A DNA stretch of 64,000 nucleotides from contig JABDLF010000088.1 in the NCBI GenBank assembly GCA_013003115.1, positions 1 through 64,000 on the forward strand, in the 5' to 3' direction. Source of the stretch: Gammaproteobacteria bacterium. Its GTDB lineage: Bacteria > Pseudomonadota > Gammaproteobacteria > Steroidobacterales > JABDLF01. Within the stretch, counting starts at the first letter, position 1, and each line of letters starts with the position of its first letter. The position numbers and the translations under genes are program-made. The notes under the pieces were generated by a model. It saw nothing but the letters and a program-made list of their open reading frames with translations. It had not been told where the DNA came from and made no database searches. Positions 8,175 through 16,376 of this stretch are shown piece after piece.

Positions 8175-8654
8175 ATGAACATGAAACTTGACAAAATAGA
8201 CCTCAAGATTCTTGCTGCTCTGCAGCAGGACGCGCGCATGTCCAACAGCAAGCTTGCGGCCGCAGTCGGGTTGTCGCCGACGCCATGCTGGAGGCGCGTC
8301 AAGCAGCTTGAAAAATCCGGGTTGATCGCCCGTTACGTAACACTGCTGGACGCCGAAGCCGCAGGCTTCCCCGTTACGGCTTACCTGCATGTCTCCCTGG
8401 ACAACCATCATCCTGACACGGTCGCGGCATTTGACCGCATGGTGCAGTCGCGAGGTGAGGTGCTTGAGTGCTATGCCATGAGCGGCGAATACGATTATTT
8501 GTTGAAAGTTGCCGCGCGCAGCATGTCAGATTATGAGCGCTTTATGAGCCATCACCTGCTGCGCGAAGCGGAGGTGCAAACCGCAAACACGAGCTTTGTT
8601 CTGAAGCGCATCAAGTACACAACGGCAATCCCGGTGCGCGAATCGGGTGACTAG
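8175..8654 (+). CDS. Lrp/AsnC family transcriptional regulator
   Basis: A 159-residue regulator with an N-terminal helix-turn-helix ([20 protein letters not shown], then [19 protein letters not shown]) and a C-terminal ligand-sensing RAM domain ([19 protein letters not shown]). The track start at 7989 lies in the divergent promoter; the ATG at 8175 (or 8181) aligns with family N-termini. Divergence from phhA-phhB suggests that it controls phenylalanine hydroxylation in response to an aromatic or branched amino acid; that is inference from context. The gene overlaps the convergent ispG stop by 3 bases. Confidence 0.93.
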   Translation: MNMKLDKIDLKILAALQQDARMSNSKLAAAVGLSPTPCWRRVKQLEKSGLIARYVTLLDAEAAGFPVTAYLHVSLDNHHPDTVAAFDRMVQSRGEVLECYAMSGEYDYLLKVAARSMSDYERFMSHHLLREAEVQTANTSFVLKRIKYTTAIPVRESGD

Positions 8655-9895
8655 CTGGTCGCGTGCCGCGGTGCGTAGCGTTTTGCCACGTAGTCTTCGA
8701 CTAGCTGTTGAAATTCCTCTGCTATGCGCTCGCCTTTCAATGTCACGTCCTTGCGACCGTCGATGTAGACGGGCGCGACCGGGCGTTCCCCGGTACCGGG
8801 CAGGCTGATTCCAATGTTGGCGTGCTTTGATTCGCCGGGCCCGTTAACCACGCAGCCCATGACCGCTACGGTCATATCCTCGACGCCCTCGTAGCTGTTC
8901 TTCCAGTCCGGCATGCGCGCACGGATGTGCGCCTCAATCTGCTGGGCCAGCTCCTGAAAATAGCTGCTCGTCGTCCGACCACAGCCAGGACATGCGATCA
9001 CTGCGGGTGTGAAGGCCCTGAGCCCCATGGATTGAAGAATCTCCTGCGCGACAATGACCTCCCGCGCTCGGTCTCCGCCGGGCTCCGGCGTCAGTGAAAT
9101 TCGAATGGTGTCGCCAATGCCTTCCTGCAGCAGCACCGCGAGCGCGGCGGTGGAAGAAACGATGCCCTTGCTGCCCATGCCCGCTTCTGTGAGCCCAAGA
9201 TGCAGCGGGTAATCGCAGCGATCAGACAGCATGCGATAGACGGCGATCAGATCCTGCACGCCGCTCATTTTGCACGACAGTATGATCCGGTCGCGGCCCA
9301 GACCGACCTCTTCAGCACGCTGCGCGCTGCCAACGGCAGATTGAACCATTGCCTCGTAAACGACATTGCGGGCGTCATCCGGTTCGCTGCGTTGCGCATT
9401 TTCATCCATAAGCCTGGTGAGCAGGTCTTGATCCAGACTGCCCCAGTTCACGCCAATTCGAATGGGCTTGTCGTTCTCGCACGCGGTTTCGATCATCTGC
9501 ACAAACTGGGTATCGCGCTTGCTGCCGCGACCCACATTGCCGGGATTGATTCGGTATTTCGCCAATAACCTGGCGCACTCAGGGTGTTCCCTCAGCAGTT
9601 TGTGCCCGTTGAAGTGAAAGTCCCCGACAAGAGGCACGCTGATGCCCCAGCTCTCGAGCTGAGCATGAATGGCAGGCACCTGGTCGGCAGCCGCAGCGTT
9701 GTTGACAGTAATCCGCACCAGCTCGGATCCCGCCTCGGCCAGCGCCTTGATCTGGGCGGCCGTGGCGCTGGCGTCGGCGGTGTCCGTGTTGGTCATGGAT
9801 TGCACCACGACGGGCGCGCCGCCGCCGACCGCAACGCCTGAGATATTCACGGCTCGGGTCGCTTGCCGGGGCTTGGGTTGGCGGGAGGCGTTCAT
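8651..9895 (-). CDS. ispG: 4-hydroxy-3-methylbut-2-enyl diphosphate synthase (IspG/GcpE)
   Basis: Iron-sulfur enzyme of the MEP isoprenoid pathway that reductively opens the cyclic MEcPP to HMBPP. The 4Fe-4S ligands are visible in ACPGCGR and GCVVNGPGE, and the TIM-barrel start in [12 protein letters not shown] start at the ATG at 9895 (MNASRQ), giving 414 residues; the track's extension to 10108 runs through the glycine-riboswitch region and has no family similarity. It is transcribed alone, away from the gcv operon. Confidence 0.95.
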   Translation of the reverse strand: MNASRQPKPRQATRAVNISGVAVGGGAPVVVQSMTNTDTADASATAAQIKALAEAGSELVRITVNNAAAADQVPAIHAQLESWGISVPLVGDFHFNGHKLLREHPECARLLAKYRINPGNVGRGSKRDTQFVQMIETACENDKPIRIGVNWGSLDQDLLTRLMDENAQRSEPDDARNVVYEAMVQSAVGSAQRAEEVGLGRDRIILSCKMSGVQDLIAVYRMLSDRCDYPLHLGLTEAGMGSKGIVSSTAALAVLLQEGIGDTIRISLTPEPGGDRAREVIVAQEILQSMGLRAFTPAVIACPGCGRTTSSYFQELAQQIEAHIRARMPDWKNSYEGVEDMTVAVMGCVVNGPGESKHANIGISLPGTGERPVAPVYIDGRKDVTLKGERIAEEFQQLVEDYVAKRYAPRHATS

Positions 9896-10061
9896 TTCGA
9901 TCTCTGCCTGAAAAATTGCGGAGTATGGGCAAGGCTTGCGGGGCCGGTATTCTGGCCCGTGCCGGCTTCTCAGGCAAGCGCCTGATTGGTCGAAGAACGT
10001 TGTGCAACTGTAGAGCCGGCGGCAGGTATGGGCTATTATTCCGCGCTCAATCGACATGTCT

Positions 10062-10242
10062 CGCGAGAGAGAGCCCGGCGCCATGGTGCGGGGCCGCCGA
10101 AGGCGCAACCAGCCCGGAAACGCTCAGGCAAACGGATCGTGATTGCAGATTGACTCTGGAGAGAGGTTGGCGCGAGCTTGCCCACCGAAGGGGAACGGCA
10201 CCGCCGAAGCGATGCCCTATCTCTCAGGTAACCGGACAGAGG
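10062..10242 (+). promoter_or_regulatory. Tandem glycine riboswitch
   Basis: Two consecutive aptamers precede gcvT. The first runs from about 10062 to 10153, with core elements GCCGCCGAAGGCGCAACC and GCTCAGGCAAACGGA. The second runs from about 10155 to 10242, with GGAGAG, CACCGAAGGGG, ATCTCTCAGGTAACCGGACAG. These are the conserved glycine-aptamer elements. The second aptamer abuts an intrinsic terminator, so the likely mechanism is that glycine binding stabilises the aptamer and prevents termination, switching on the glycine-cleavage genes. A TATTAT (10034-10039) upstream may be the -10 box; I see no convincing -35. Confidence 0.92.
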
Positions 10243-10280
10243 GGCGGCAGGCCATCAGGCCTGCCGCCTTGTTTGTTTTT
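10243..10280 (+). terminator. Intrinsic terminator of the glycine riboswitch
   Basis: A perfect 11-base stem GGCGGCAGGCC / GGCCTGCCGCC with an ATCA loop (10243-10268) is followed by TTGTTTGTTTTT. It stands directly after the second aptamer and about 50 bases before gcvT, as expected for the expression platform. Confidence 0.9.
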
Positions 10281-10329
10281 GCCGGGAAAAAAGGCGCATC
10301 GAAGTTGGCCGCTAAAGGGAATCCGCCGC

Positions 10330-11430
10330 ATGGGTAATAAGACACCGCTGTTCGAAAGCCACGTCGAATCGGGCGGGCGCATGGTCGATTTTGGCGGCTG
10401 GGATATGCCGGTTCATTACGGCTCGCAGCTTGAGGAACACCACGCGGTGCGGCGCAGTGCGGGCATGTTTGACGTATCGCATATGACAGTTGTTGATCTT
10501 ACGGGCAGCCGCAGCGGGGAATTCCTCCAGCGCCTGCTGGCGAATGACGTCGCAAAACTCAAGACCCGGGGCAAAGCGCTTTACAGCTGCATGCTGGCTG
10601 AAGACGGCGGCATTCTCGACGATCTCATCGTTTATTTCTTTGATGACAACAACTATCGAATGGTGGTCAATGCGGCGACCCGCGAGAAAGATCTCGAGTG
10701 GATAAAAGAAAAGGCGGCCAGCTTTGAAGTGGAAGTGAATGAGCGGGACGACCTCGCCATGATTGCTGTTCAGGGGCCACGGGCGCGCGAAACCGCCGCT
10801 GCGGTTCTGCCTGCGCACCTGCGCGAGCAGGCGCTGGCATTGAGGCCCTTTGCAGGCGCCGCTTGTGATGACTATTTCATTGCCCGCACGGGCTACACCG
10901 GGGAAGACGGCTGGGAAATCATTTTGCCCGCAGGTCTGGCGTCGAAATTCTGGGCCTCATTGGCGAAGGCGGGCGTGGTGGCGTGTGGGCTGGGCGCCCG
11001 CGATACGCTGCGTCTTGAAGCCGGGATGAACCTCTACGGCACCGATATGGACGAGTCGACTTCGCCGCTGGAGTCCGGACTTGGGTGGACAATTGCCTGG
11101 CAGGATTCCGAGGGAGGAGACAGGCAGTTTATTGGCTCGGCTGCACTGCGAGAGCAGAAAGCGGCGGGCATTGCGCGCAAGTTCGTCGGGCTGGTTTTGC
11201 AGGACCGCGGCGTTCTGCGAGGCCATCAGCGTATTCTGGTTGATGGCGAGGACGACGGCATTACAACCAGCGGCACGTATTCGCCTACTCTTGAATGTTC
11301 TATCGGGATGGGCCGGGTGCCGGCAGCAACCGGCAGCAACTGCAGGGTGGAAATTCGCGGTCGCAGATTGGCCGCGCGCGTCGTCAAGCCGCCGTTTGTT
11401 CGAAACGGCAAAGCATGCATTGAGCTTTAG
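10330..11430 (+). CDS. gcvT: Glycine cleavage system T protein (aminomethyltransferase)
   Basis: Transfers the methylene carbon from aminomethyl-lipoyl-GcvH to tetrahydrofolate, releasing ammonia. The 366-residue protein starts at the ATG at 10330 (MGNKTPLFE); the track's longer form translates the riboswitch. Family marks are MVDFGGWDMPVHYGS, GMFDVSHM and ARTGYTGEDGWEI. First gene of the riboswitch-controlled operon; gcvH follows 15 bases later. Confidence 0.96.
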   Translation: MGNKTPLFESHVESGGRMVDFGGWDMPVHYGSQLEEHHAVRRSAGMFDVSHMTVVDLTGSRSGEFLQRLLANDVAKLKTRGKALYSCMLAEDGGILDDLIVYFFDDNNYRMVVNAATREKDLEWIKEKAASFEVEVNERDDLAMIAVQGPRARETAAAVLPAHLREQALALRPFAGAACDDYFIARTGYTGEDGWEIILPAGLASKFWASLAKAGVVACGLGARDTLRLEAGMNLYGTDMDESTSPLESGLGWTIAWQDSEGGDRQFIGSAALREQKAAGIARKFVGLVLQDRGVLRGHQRILVDGEDDGITTSGTYSPTLECSIGMGRVPAATGSNCRVEIRGRRLAARVVKPPFVRNGKACIEL

Positions 11431-11445
11431 AAGGGGAGAAGCAAA

Positions 11446-11838
11446 ATGAGCGAAGTTCCTGGTGATCTGCGATACACGAAGGATCATGAGTGGCTGCGGC
11501 AGATGGAAGATGGCACCGTGCTGACGGGCATTACCGATCATGCGCAGGATGCCCTCGGCGACCTGGTGTTTGTCGAGGTACCAACGGTTGGTGACAAGTT
11601 ACTGGCCGGCGATGCGTGCGCCGTCGTCGAGTCAGTCAAAGCGGCATCCGATGTTTACTGCCCGATTGATGCCGAAATCACTGAAGTAAATGATGCCCTT
11701 GCGGACAGCCCCGAGCTGATCAATTCCGATCCTTACGGGGAAGGCTGGCTGATGCGGATTCAGCCGGAGGATGCAGAAGCCGTTGAGGCACTGATGTCGG
11801 CGGAGGAATACGAAGAGCTTCTGCAGGACGAGGACTAA
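11446..11838 (+). CDS. gcvH: Glycine cleavage system H protein
   Basis: Lipoylated shuttle protein of 130 residues. Lys65 in the motif VVESVKAASDVY is the lipoylation site. It carries the aminomethyl group from the P protein to the T protein. A GGGGAG Shine-Dalgarno precedes the ATG. Lipoylation needs octanoyltransferase, and a lipB gene is present later in this window. Confidence 0.97.
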   Translation: MSEVPGDLRYTKDHEWLRQMEDGTVLTGITDHAQDALGDLVFVEVPTVGDKLLAGDACAVVESVKAASDVYCPIDAEITEVNDALADSPELINSDPYGEGWLMRIQPEDAEAVEALMSAEEYEELLQDED

Positions 11839-11886
11839 AGCAGCGCGACGCGGCTGACTGGCTGGACCACCACGACGAGAGAAAAA

Positions 11887-13260
11887 ATGCCTTTCATTCC
11901 ACACACTGAAAACGAAATTCGCGAAATGCTGGATGCAATCGGCGTCGACGACGTTGACACGCTGTTTGACGAGATTCCGGCTACGCTGCGGGCACGCGAG
12001 CTATCCGCGCTGCCCGATGCGCTGAGCGAGAACGAGATTACGCGGCTTATGCGGCGCCGGGCTGCTCGCGACGGTGAGCTGGTAAATTTCATAGGGGCCG
12101 GTGCCTATGAACACCACATACCTGCGGCTGTCTGGGAAATTACAACGCGCGGTGAGTTTTACAGTGCTTACACGCCCTATCAGGCCGAGGCGAGCCAGGG
12201 AACGCTGCAGCTTATTTACGAATACCAGACCATGATGGCCGCACTGACCGGAATGGACGTGTCGAACGCTTCTTTATACGATGGCGCATCCGCGCTGGCC
12301 GAGGCCTGTCTCATGGCGGTGCGCGCCAATCGCCGATCGGCAAGCCGCCGCGTGCTGGTGGCTGGCAGCGTGAATCCCGTTTACCTCAAAGTTGCGTCGG
12401 CAATAACGGCGGGGCAGGGCATCGAACTTGAGCTGGTGGCTTTTGACCGTGCGAGCGGAACGGTCGACACCGCCGCATTCGAGTCTGCCAAAGGCGACGA
12501 CGTGACGGCGGTGGTTATCCCGCAGCCAAATTTCTTCGGCCAGCTGGAAGACGTTGATGCCTTGTGCGACTGGGGGCATGCCAACGGGGCGCTCGTAATC
12601 GGCGTGGTGAATCCCGTTGCGCTTGCTTTGCTGAAGGCGCCCGGAAACTGGGGCGAGAAGGGCGCAGACATCGTTTGCGGCGAAGGACAGCCCCTCGGCG
12701 TGCCCTTGTCATCAGGCGGGCCATACTTCGGGTTCATGTGCTGTCGGCAGCCGCTGGTGCGGCAGATGCCGGGTCGCGTCGTCGGGCGCACCGTAGATCT
12801 GGAGGGGCGCACCGGTTACACGCTGACACTGCAGGCGCGCGAGCAGCATATTCGTCGTTCGAAGGCCACGTCCAATATCTGTACCAACCAGGGTTTGATG
12901 GTCACGGCTGCAACCATTCACATGGCGATGCTGGGTTCGGAAGGCCTGGAGCGCGTCGCCGCGGTATCCCACGCCAACACGCAGCGGTTGGTGGATGCGC
13001 TGAGCGGCCTCGGGGGCGTGAAACGCGTTTTCAGCGGTCCGTTTTTTCACGAGGCCGTGCTTGAACTGGAAAGGCCGGTCGAAGCCGTGCTGGAGTCGCT
13101 GGCGGATGCCGGAATCTGCGGCGGGTATTCGCTCCGCGAGAGCTTCCCGGAGCTCGGCAACGCATTGATGGTTTGCGCAACCGAGACACGCAACCCTGCT
13201 GACATAGATCACTACGCGCACGAGCTTAAGCGCATCCTCAAGGGCGCAAAAGCCGCCTGA
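11887..13260 (+). CDS. gcvPA: Glycine dehydrogenase (decarboxylating) subunit 1
   Basis: N-terminal half of the P protein in the split, two-subunit form: 457 residues beginning [19 protein letters not shown], with [13 protein letters not shown] and [12 protein letters not shown] typical of this subunit. It decarboxylates glycine together with GcvPB, which carries the PLP lysine. A thiol peroxidase gene, tpx, separates the two subunit genes here. Confidence 0.95.
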   Translation: MPFIPHTENEIREMLDAIGVDDVDTLFDEIPATLRARELSALPDALSENEITRLMRRRAARDGELVNFIGAGAYEHHIPAAVWEITTRGEFYSAYTPYQAEASQGTLQLIYEYQTMMAALTGMDVSNASLYDGASALAEACLMAVRANRRSASRRVLVAGSVNPVYLKVASAITAGQGIELELVAFDRASGTVDTAAFESAKGDDVTAVVIPQPNFFGQLEDVDALCDWGHANGALVIGVVNPVALALLKAPGNWGEKGADIVCGEGQPLGVPLSSGGPYFGFMCCRQPLVRQMPGRVVGRTVDLEGRTGYTLTLQAREQHIRRSKATSNICTNQGLMVTAATIHMAMLGSEGLERVAAVSHANTQRLVDALSGLGGVKRVFSGPFFHEAVLELERPVEAVLESLADAGICGGYSLRESFPELGNALMVCATETRNPADIDHYAHELKRILKGAKAA

Positions 13261-13290
13261 AAAAATTGACTTGATAACGGAGCTGGAAGA

Positions 13291-13794
13291 ATGGCCACAA
13301 TAACGCTTAGAGGCGAAGAGACGCATACGGCGGGAGAGCTGCCGAAGATTGGTTCGCGCGTGCCCGAGTTTACCTTGACCGACAGCGGGCTAACCGATGT
13401 CTCGATGAACAAATGGCATGGCCGGCGTCGGCTGTTAAATATTTTCCCGAGCATCGATACGCCGGTTTGCGCAGAATCAACGCGCAAGTTCAATGAGTTT
13501 GCAAGCAAGAACCCGGACGTTGCGATGATTATGATCTCTGCCGATCTGCCTTTCGCACACAAGCGCTTTTGTTCCGACGAGAGCCTGGAAAACGTGGTGA
13601 CGCTGTCGACCATGCGATCGCGCGACTTTGCCAGGGACTACGGTGTTCTTATTGAAGACGGCCCCCTGGCTGGCCTTGCGGCGCGGGCGGTGCTCGTAGT
13701 CGACGAGAATGACGTGGTGGTTCACGCTGAACTGGTGAGCGAAATCGGCAACGAACCTGACTACGAGTCGGCATTGCGTGCCCTCGGCGCCTGA
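13291..13794 (+). CDS. tpx: Thiol peroxidase (atypical 2-Cys peroxiredoxin)
   Basis: Reduces hydrogen peroxide and organic hydroperoxides using thioredoxin. The 167-residue protein has peroxidatic Cys60 in SIDTPVCAEST and resolving Cys94 in PFAHKRFCSDE, plus DGPLAGLAARAV and a C-terminal EPDYESAL, all Tpx hallmarks. It is inserted on the same strand between gcvPA (30 bases upstream) and gcvPB (68 bases downstream), so it is probably carried on the glycine-riboswitch transcript unless a local promoter exists. The position is unusual; codon use looks like that of its neighbours. Confidence 0.95.
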   Translation: MATITLRGEETHTAGELPKIGSRVPEFTLTDSGLTDVSMNKWHGRRRLLNIFPSIDTPVCAESTRKFNEFASKNPDVAMIMISADLPFAHKRFCSDESLENVVTLSTMRSRDFARDYGVLIEDGPLAGLAARAVLVVDENDVVVHAELVSEIGNEPDYESALRALGA

Positions 13795-13808
13795 GCAGGG
13801 CTCGTGGT

Positions 13809-13839
13809 TTGACATGACGATCAGATATTCGCGTACTTT
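13809..13839 (+). promoter_or_regulatory. Possible internal promoter before gcvPB
   Basis: TTGACA (13809-13814) is a consensus -35, but the nearest -10-like hexamer, TACTTT (13834-13839), is 19 bases away, longer than ideal. If real, it would let gcvPB be expressed independently of the riboswitch. Confidence 0.2.
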
Positions 13840-13862
13840 TTAACGTAAGAGAGAACCAGCTG

Positions 13863-15344
13863 ATGTTGATTTTCGAACATTCAAGGGAAGGCCGCAGGGC
13901 TACGGCCCAGGCGCCGCGGGAAAAGCCACATGTGGATATTCCTGCAAAATTCCTGCGCGAAAAACCTGCCGGCTTGCCGCAGGTCTCCGAAATGCAGGCA
14001 GTCAGGCACTACACGCGCCTCTCGCAGAAAAACTTCTCCATTGATACGCATTTTTATCCGCTCGGTTCTTGCACGATGAAATACAACCCTCGGGCGTGCA
14101 ACAGTCTCGCCATGCTTCCGGGCCTGGTGACCCGCCATCCCTTGTCACCGGTTTCCCACGGCCAGGGGTTTCTGGCCTGCATGTTCGAGCTGCAGGAGAT
14201 GCTGAAAGAGGTAACCGGTATGCAGGGCGTTTCTTTGACGCCGATGGCCGGGGCCCAGGGCGAGTTCGCGGGCGTTGCCATGATTCGCGCCTATCATCAG
14301 GCGCGCGCAGACCTTGACCGTGATGAAATCCTCGTGCCCGATGCGGCACACGGCACGAATCCGGCTACGGCCATCATGTGCGGTTGTAAGGTTGTAGAGA
14401 TACCAACGGACAAGCATGGCGACGTTGATATCGACGCCCTTAAAGCCGCTGTCGGCCCGCGCACCGCGGGGATCATGTTGACCAATCCCTCGACGCTGGG
14501 CGTTTTTGAGCGGCGCATCGAAGAGATCGCGAAGATTGTTCACGGTGCTGGCGGCCTGCTGTATTACGACGGGGCAAACCTCAACGCGATTCTCGGCAAA
14601 GCGCGCCCGGGCGATATGGGTTTTGATGTGATCCATATGAATCTTCACAAGACGTTCTCGACTCCCCACGGCGGCGGCGGACCCGGGTCGGGCGCGGTCG
14701 GCGTGGGCAAGCGGCTGCTGCCTTTTATGCCGGTTCCTGTTGTTGCAAAAGAAGGGGAGGGCGACGCTGCCAGCTACCGCTGGCTGACGGAAAAAGACCT
14801 GCCGCAGACCATTGGCCGACTCTCGGCATTTATGGGCAACGCGGGCGTTCTGCTCAGGGCGTACGTTTACGCGCGCATGCTCGGTCGGGACGGCATGAAT
14901 CGGGTCGCAGAGTTTGCGACGCTTAATGCCAACTACCTCATGACGAAACTTCGGGAAGCCGGATTCCAGCTGGGTTACCCCGGACGGCGCGCGAGTCATG
15001 AGTTCATTGTTACTCTGAAGAGGCAGGACAAGGAACTGGGCGTGAATGCCATGGATTTCGCAAAAGCGCTTCTGGACGAGGGCTTCCACGCGCCTACCAC
15101 CTATTTTCCGCTGCTGGTTCCCGAGTGCCTTCTCATCGAGCCGACAGAGACAGAGGCGAAGGAAGCGATCGATGCCTTTGTCGCTGCCATGGTCAGGATT
15201 CTCGAGCAAGCGAAGAAAGACCCGCAGAAGGTAAAGGGTGCGCCGTATTCGACTCCCGTAAGACGGTTGGACGATGTGCGCGCGGCGCGCCAGCTGGACC
15301 TCGTATGGAAAAATGACGCATCGGCCAACGACAAGGTGGCCTGA
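13863..15344 (+). CDS. gcvPB: Glycine dehydrogenase (decarboxylating) subunit 2
   Basis: C-terminal, PLP-carrying half of the P protein; 493 residues. The PLP lysine is in [18 protein letters not shown], followed by the glycine-rich stretch typical of this enzyme; [17 protein letters not shown] near residue 60 is the subunit-2 signature. It completes the gcvT-H-PA-(tpx)-PB set; the L protein (dihydrolipoamide dehydrogenase) is not in the window. Confidence 0.96.
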   Translation: MLIFEHSREGRRATAQAPREKPHVDIPAKFLREKPAGLPQVSEMQAVRHYTRLSQKNFSIDTHFYPLGSCTMKYNPRACNSLAMLPGLVTRHPLSPVSHGQGFLACMFELQEMLKEVTGMQGVSLTPMAGAQGEFAGVAMIRAYHQARADLDRDEILVPDAAHGTNPATAIMCGCKVVEIPTDKHGDVDIDALKAAVGPRTAGIMLTNPSTLGVFERRIEEIAKIVHGAGGLLYYDGANLNAILGKARPGDMGFDVIHMNLHKTFSTPHGGGGPGSGAVGVGKRLLPFMPVPVVAKEGEGDAASYRWLTEKDLPQTIGRLSAFMGNAGVLLRAYVYARMLGRDGMNRVAEFATLNANYLMTKLREAGFQLGYPGRRASHEFIVTLKRQDKELGVNAMDFAKALLDEGFHAPTTYFPLLVPECLLIEPTETEAKEAIDAFVAAMVRILEQAKKDPQKVKGAPYSTPVRRLDDVRAARQLDLVWKNDASANDKVA

Positions 15345-15406
15345 ATCTTTCGCGCACGCGGTTCCGTTTGTGATATCCGGCGCCTAGCCGCCGGGCAGGA
15401 GAAATT

Positions 15407-16354
15407 ATGTCTGCTCTGATATGCGGCTCCATAGCCTACGATACGATCATGGTTTTTCCCGGTCGCTTCAGAGACCACATACTGCCAGACAAGATTCACC
15501 TCCTGAACGTGTCTTTCCTGGTTCCGCAGCTGCGCAGAGAATTTGGCGGGTGCGCGGGCAATATCGCCTACAACCTGCGCATGCTCGGCGGCACCGGGCA
15601 TCCAATGGGGTGCGTTGGACGCGACTTCGGCGCGTACGAACGTTGGATGGAAAAGTGGGACGTAAGTCGCAGCTTCGTACGCGTTCTTGGCGACGCGTAC
15701 ACCGCGCAGGCTTATATCACAACGGACATGGATGATAACCAGATTACGGCGTTTCACCCCGGTGCGATGAACTGCTCGCAGGAGCAAGCCGTGCCGACGG
15801 ATGCAGGAATCCGGCTGGGCGTCATTGCGCCCGACGGGCGCGCGGGCATGATGGTTCACGCCGAGCAGTTTGCTGACGCGAACATTCCATTTATTTTCGA
15901 TCCGGGCCAGGGGCTTCCGCTGTTCAACGGCGACGAACTCCAGAAGTTTTTTGAACAGGCAACCTGGATCGCTGTCAATGACTACGAGTGTCAGTTGCTG
16001 CAGGAACGAACGGGCCTTAAGCCTGCCGAGATCGCCGAGCGGGTCAAGGCACTCATCGTGACCCGCGGCGCCAAGGGCTCACAAATCTACACGGACGGGA
16101 AAGTCATCGAGATCCCGCCCGTCAAGGCAAGCGAGCTGGTTGATCCAACGGGGTGCGGAGACGCGTTCAGGGCCGGAATGCTTTACGGCCTGCTGAACGA
16201 TATGGATTGGGAGACGACCGGGCGCATCGCGTCATTGATGGGCAGCATCAAGATAGAGACCCATGGTACGCAGAACCATGTCATCGACGCTGACATGTTC
16301 AATGAGCGATTCGCACGGGAATTTGATTACAAGGTCGAAATAGCCGGGCTCTGA
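15407..16354 (+). CDS. PfkB-family carbohydrate kinase (probable adenosine kinase)
   Basis: A 315-residue ribokinase-fold enzyme. The N-terminal substrate region contains the conserved GGCAGNIAYNLRMLGG, and the C-terminal PfkB signature DPTGCGDAFRAGML supplies the catalytic Asp. The ICGSIAYDTIM start is that of the proteobacterial group usually annotated as adenosine kinase, which would phosphorylate adenosine to AMP; another nucleoside or sugar substrate is possible. A GGCAGGAG site precedes the ATG. It lies 62 bases after gcvPB and 22 before the large protease gene. Confidence 0.85.
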   Translation: MSALICGSIAYDTIMVFPGRFRDHILPDKIHLLNVSFLVPQLRREFGGCAGNIAYNLRMLGGTGHPMGCVGRDFGAYERWMEKWDVSRSFVRVLGDAYTAQAYITTDMDDNQITAFHPGAMNCSQEQAVPTDAGIRLGVIAPDGRAGMMVHAEQFADANIPFIFDPGQGLPLFNGDELQKFFEQATWIAVNDYECQLLQERTGLKPAEIAERVKALIVTRGAKGSQIYTDGKVIEIPPVKASELVDPTGCGDAFRAGMLYGLLNDMDWETTGRIASLMGSIKIETHGTQNHVIDADMFNERFAREFDYKVEIAGL

Positions 16355-16376
16355 GCCCGACCAACGGGCGGAATTT

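Noticed and set aside
9896-10108. N-terminal extension of ispG in the ORF track
   Set aside because: It reads through the opposite-strand riboswitch and promoter region; MNASRQ at 9895 is the natural IspG start.
9916-10329. N-terminal extension of gcvT in the ORF track
   Set aside because: This segment is the glycine riboswitch and terminator; the extension has no similarity to GcvT.
14145-15209. 354-residue minus-strand ORF
   Set aside because: Antisense to gcvPB over its entire length; no recognisable domain or ribosome binding site.
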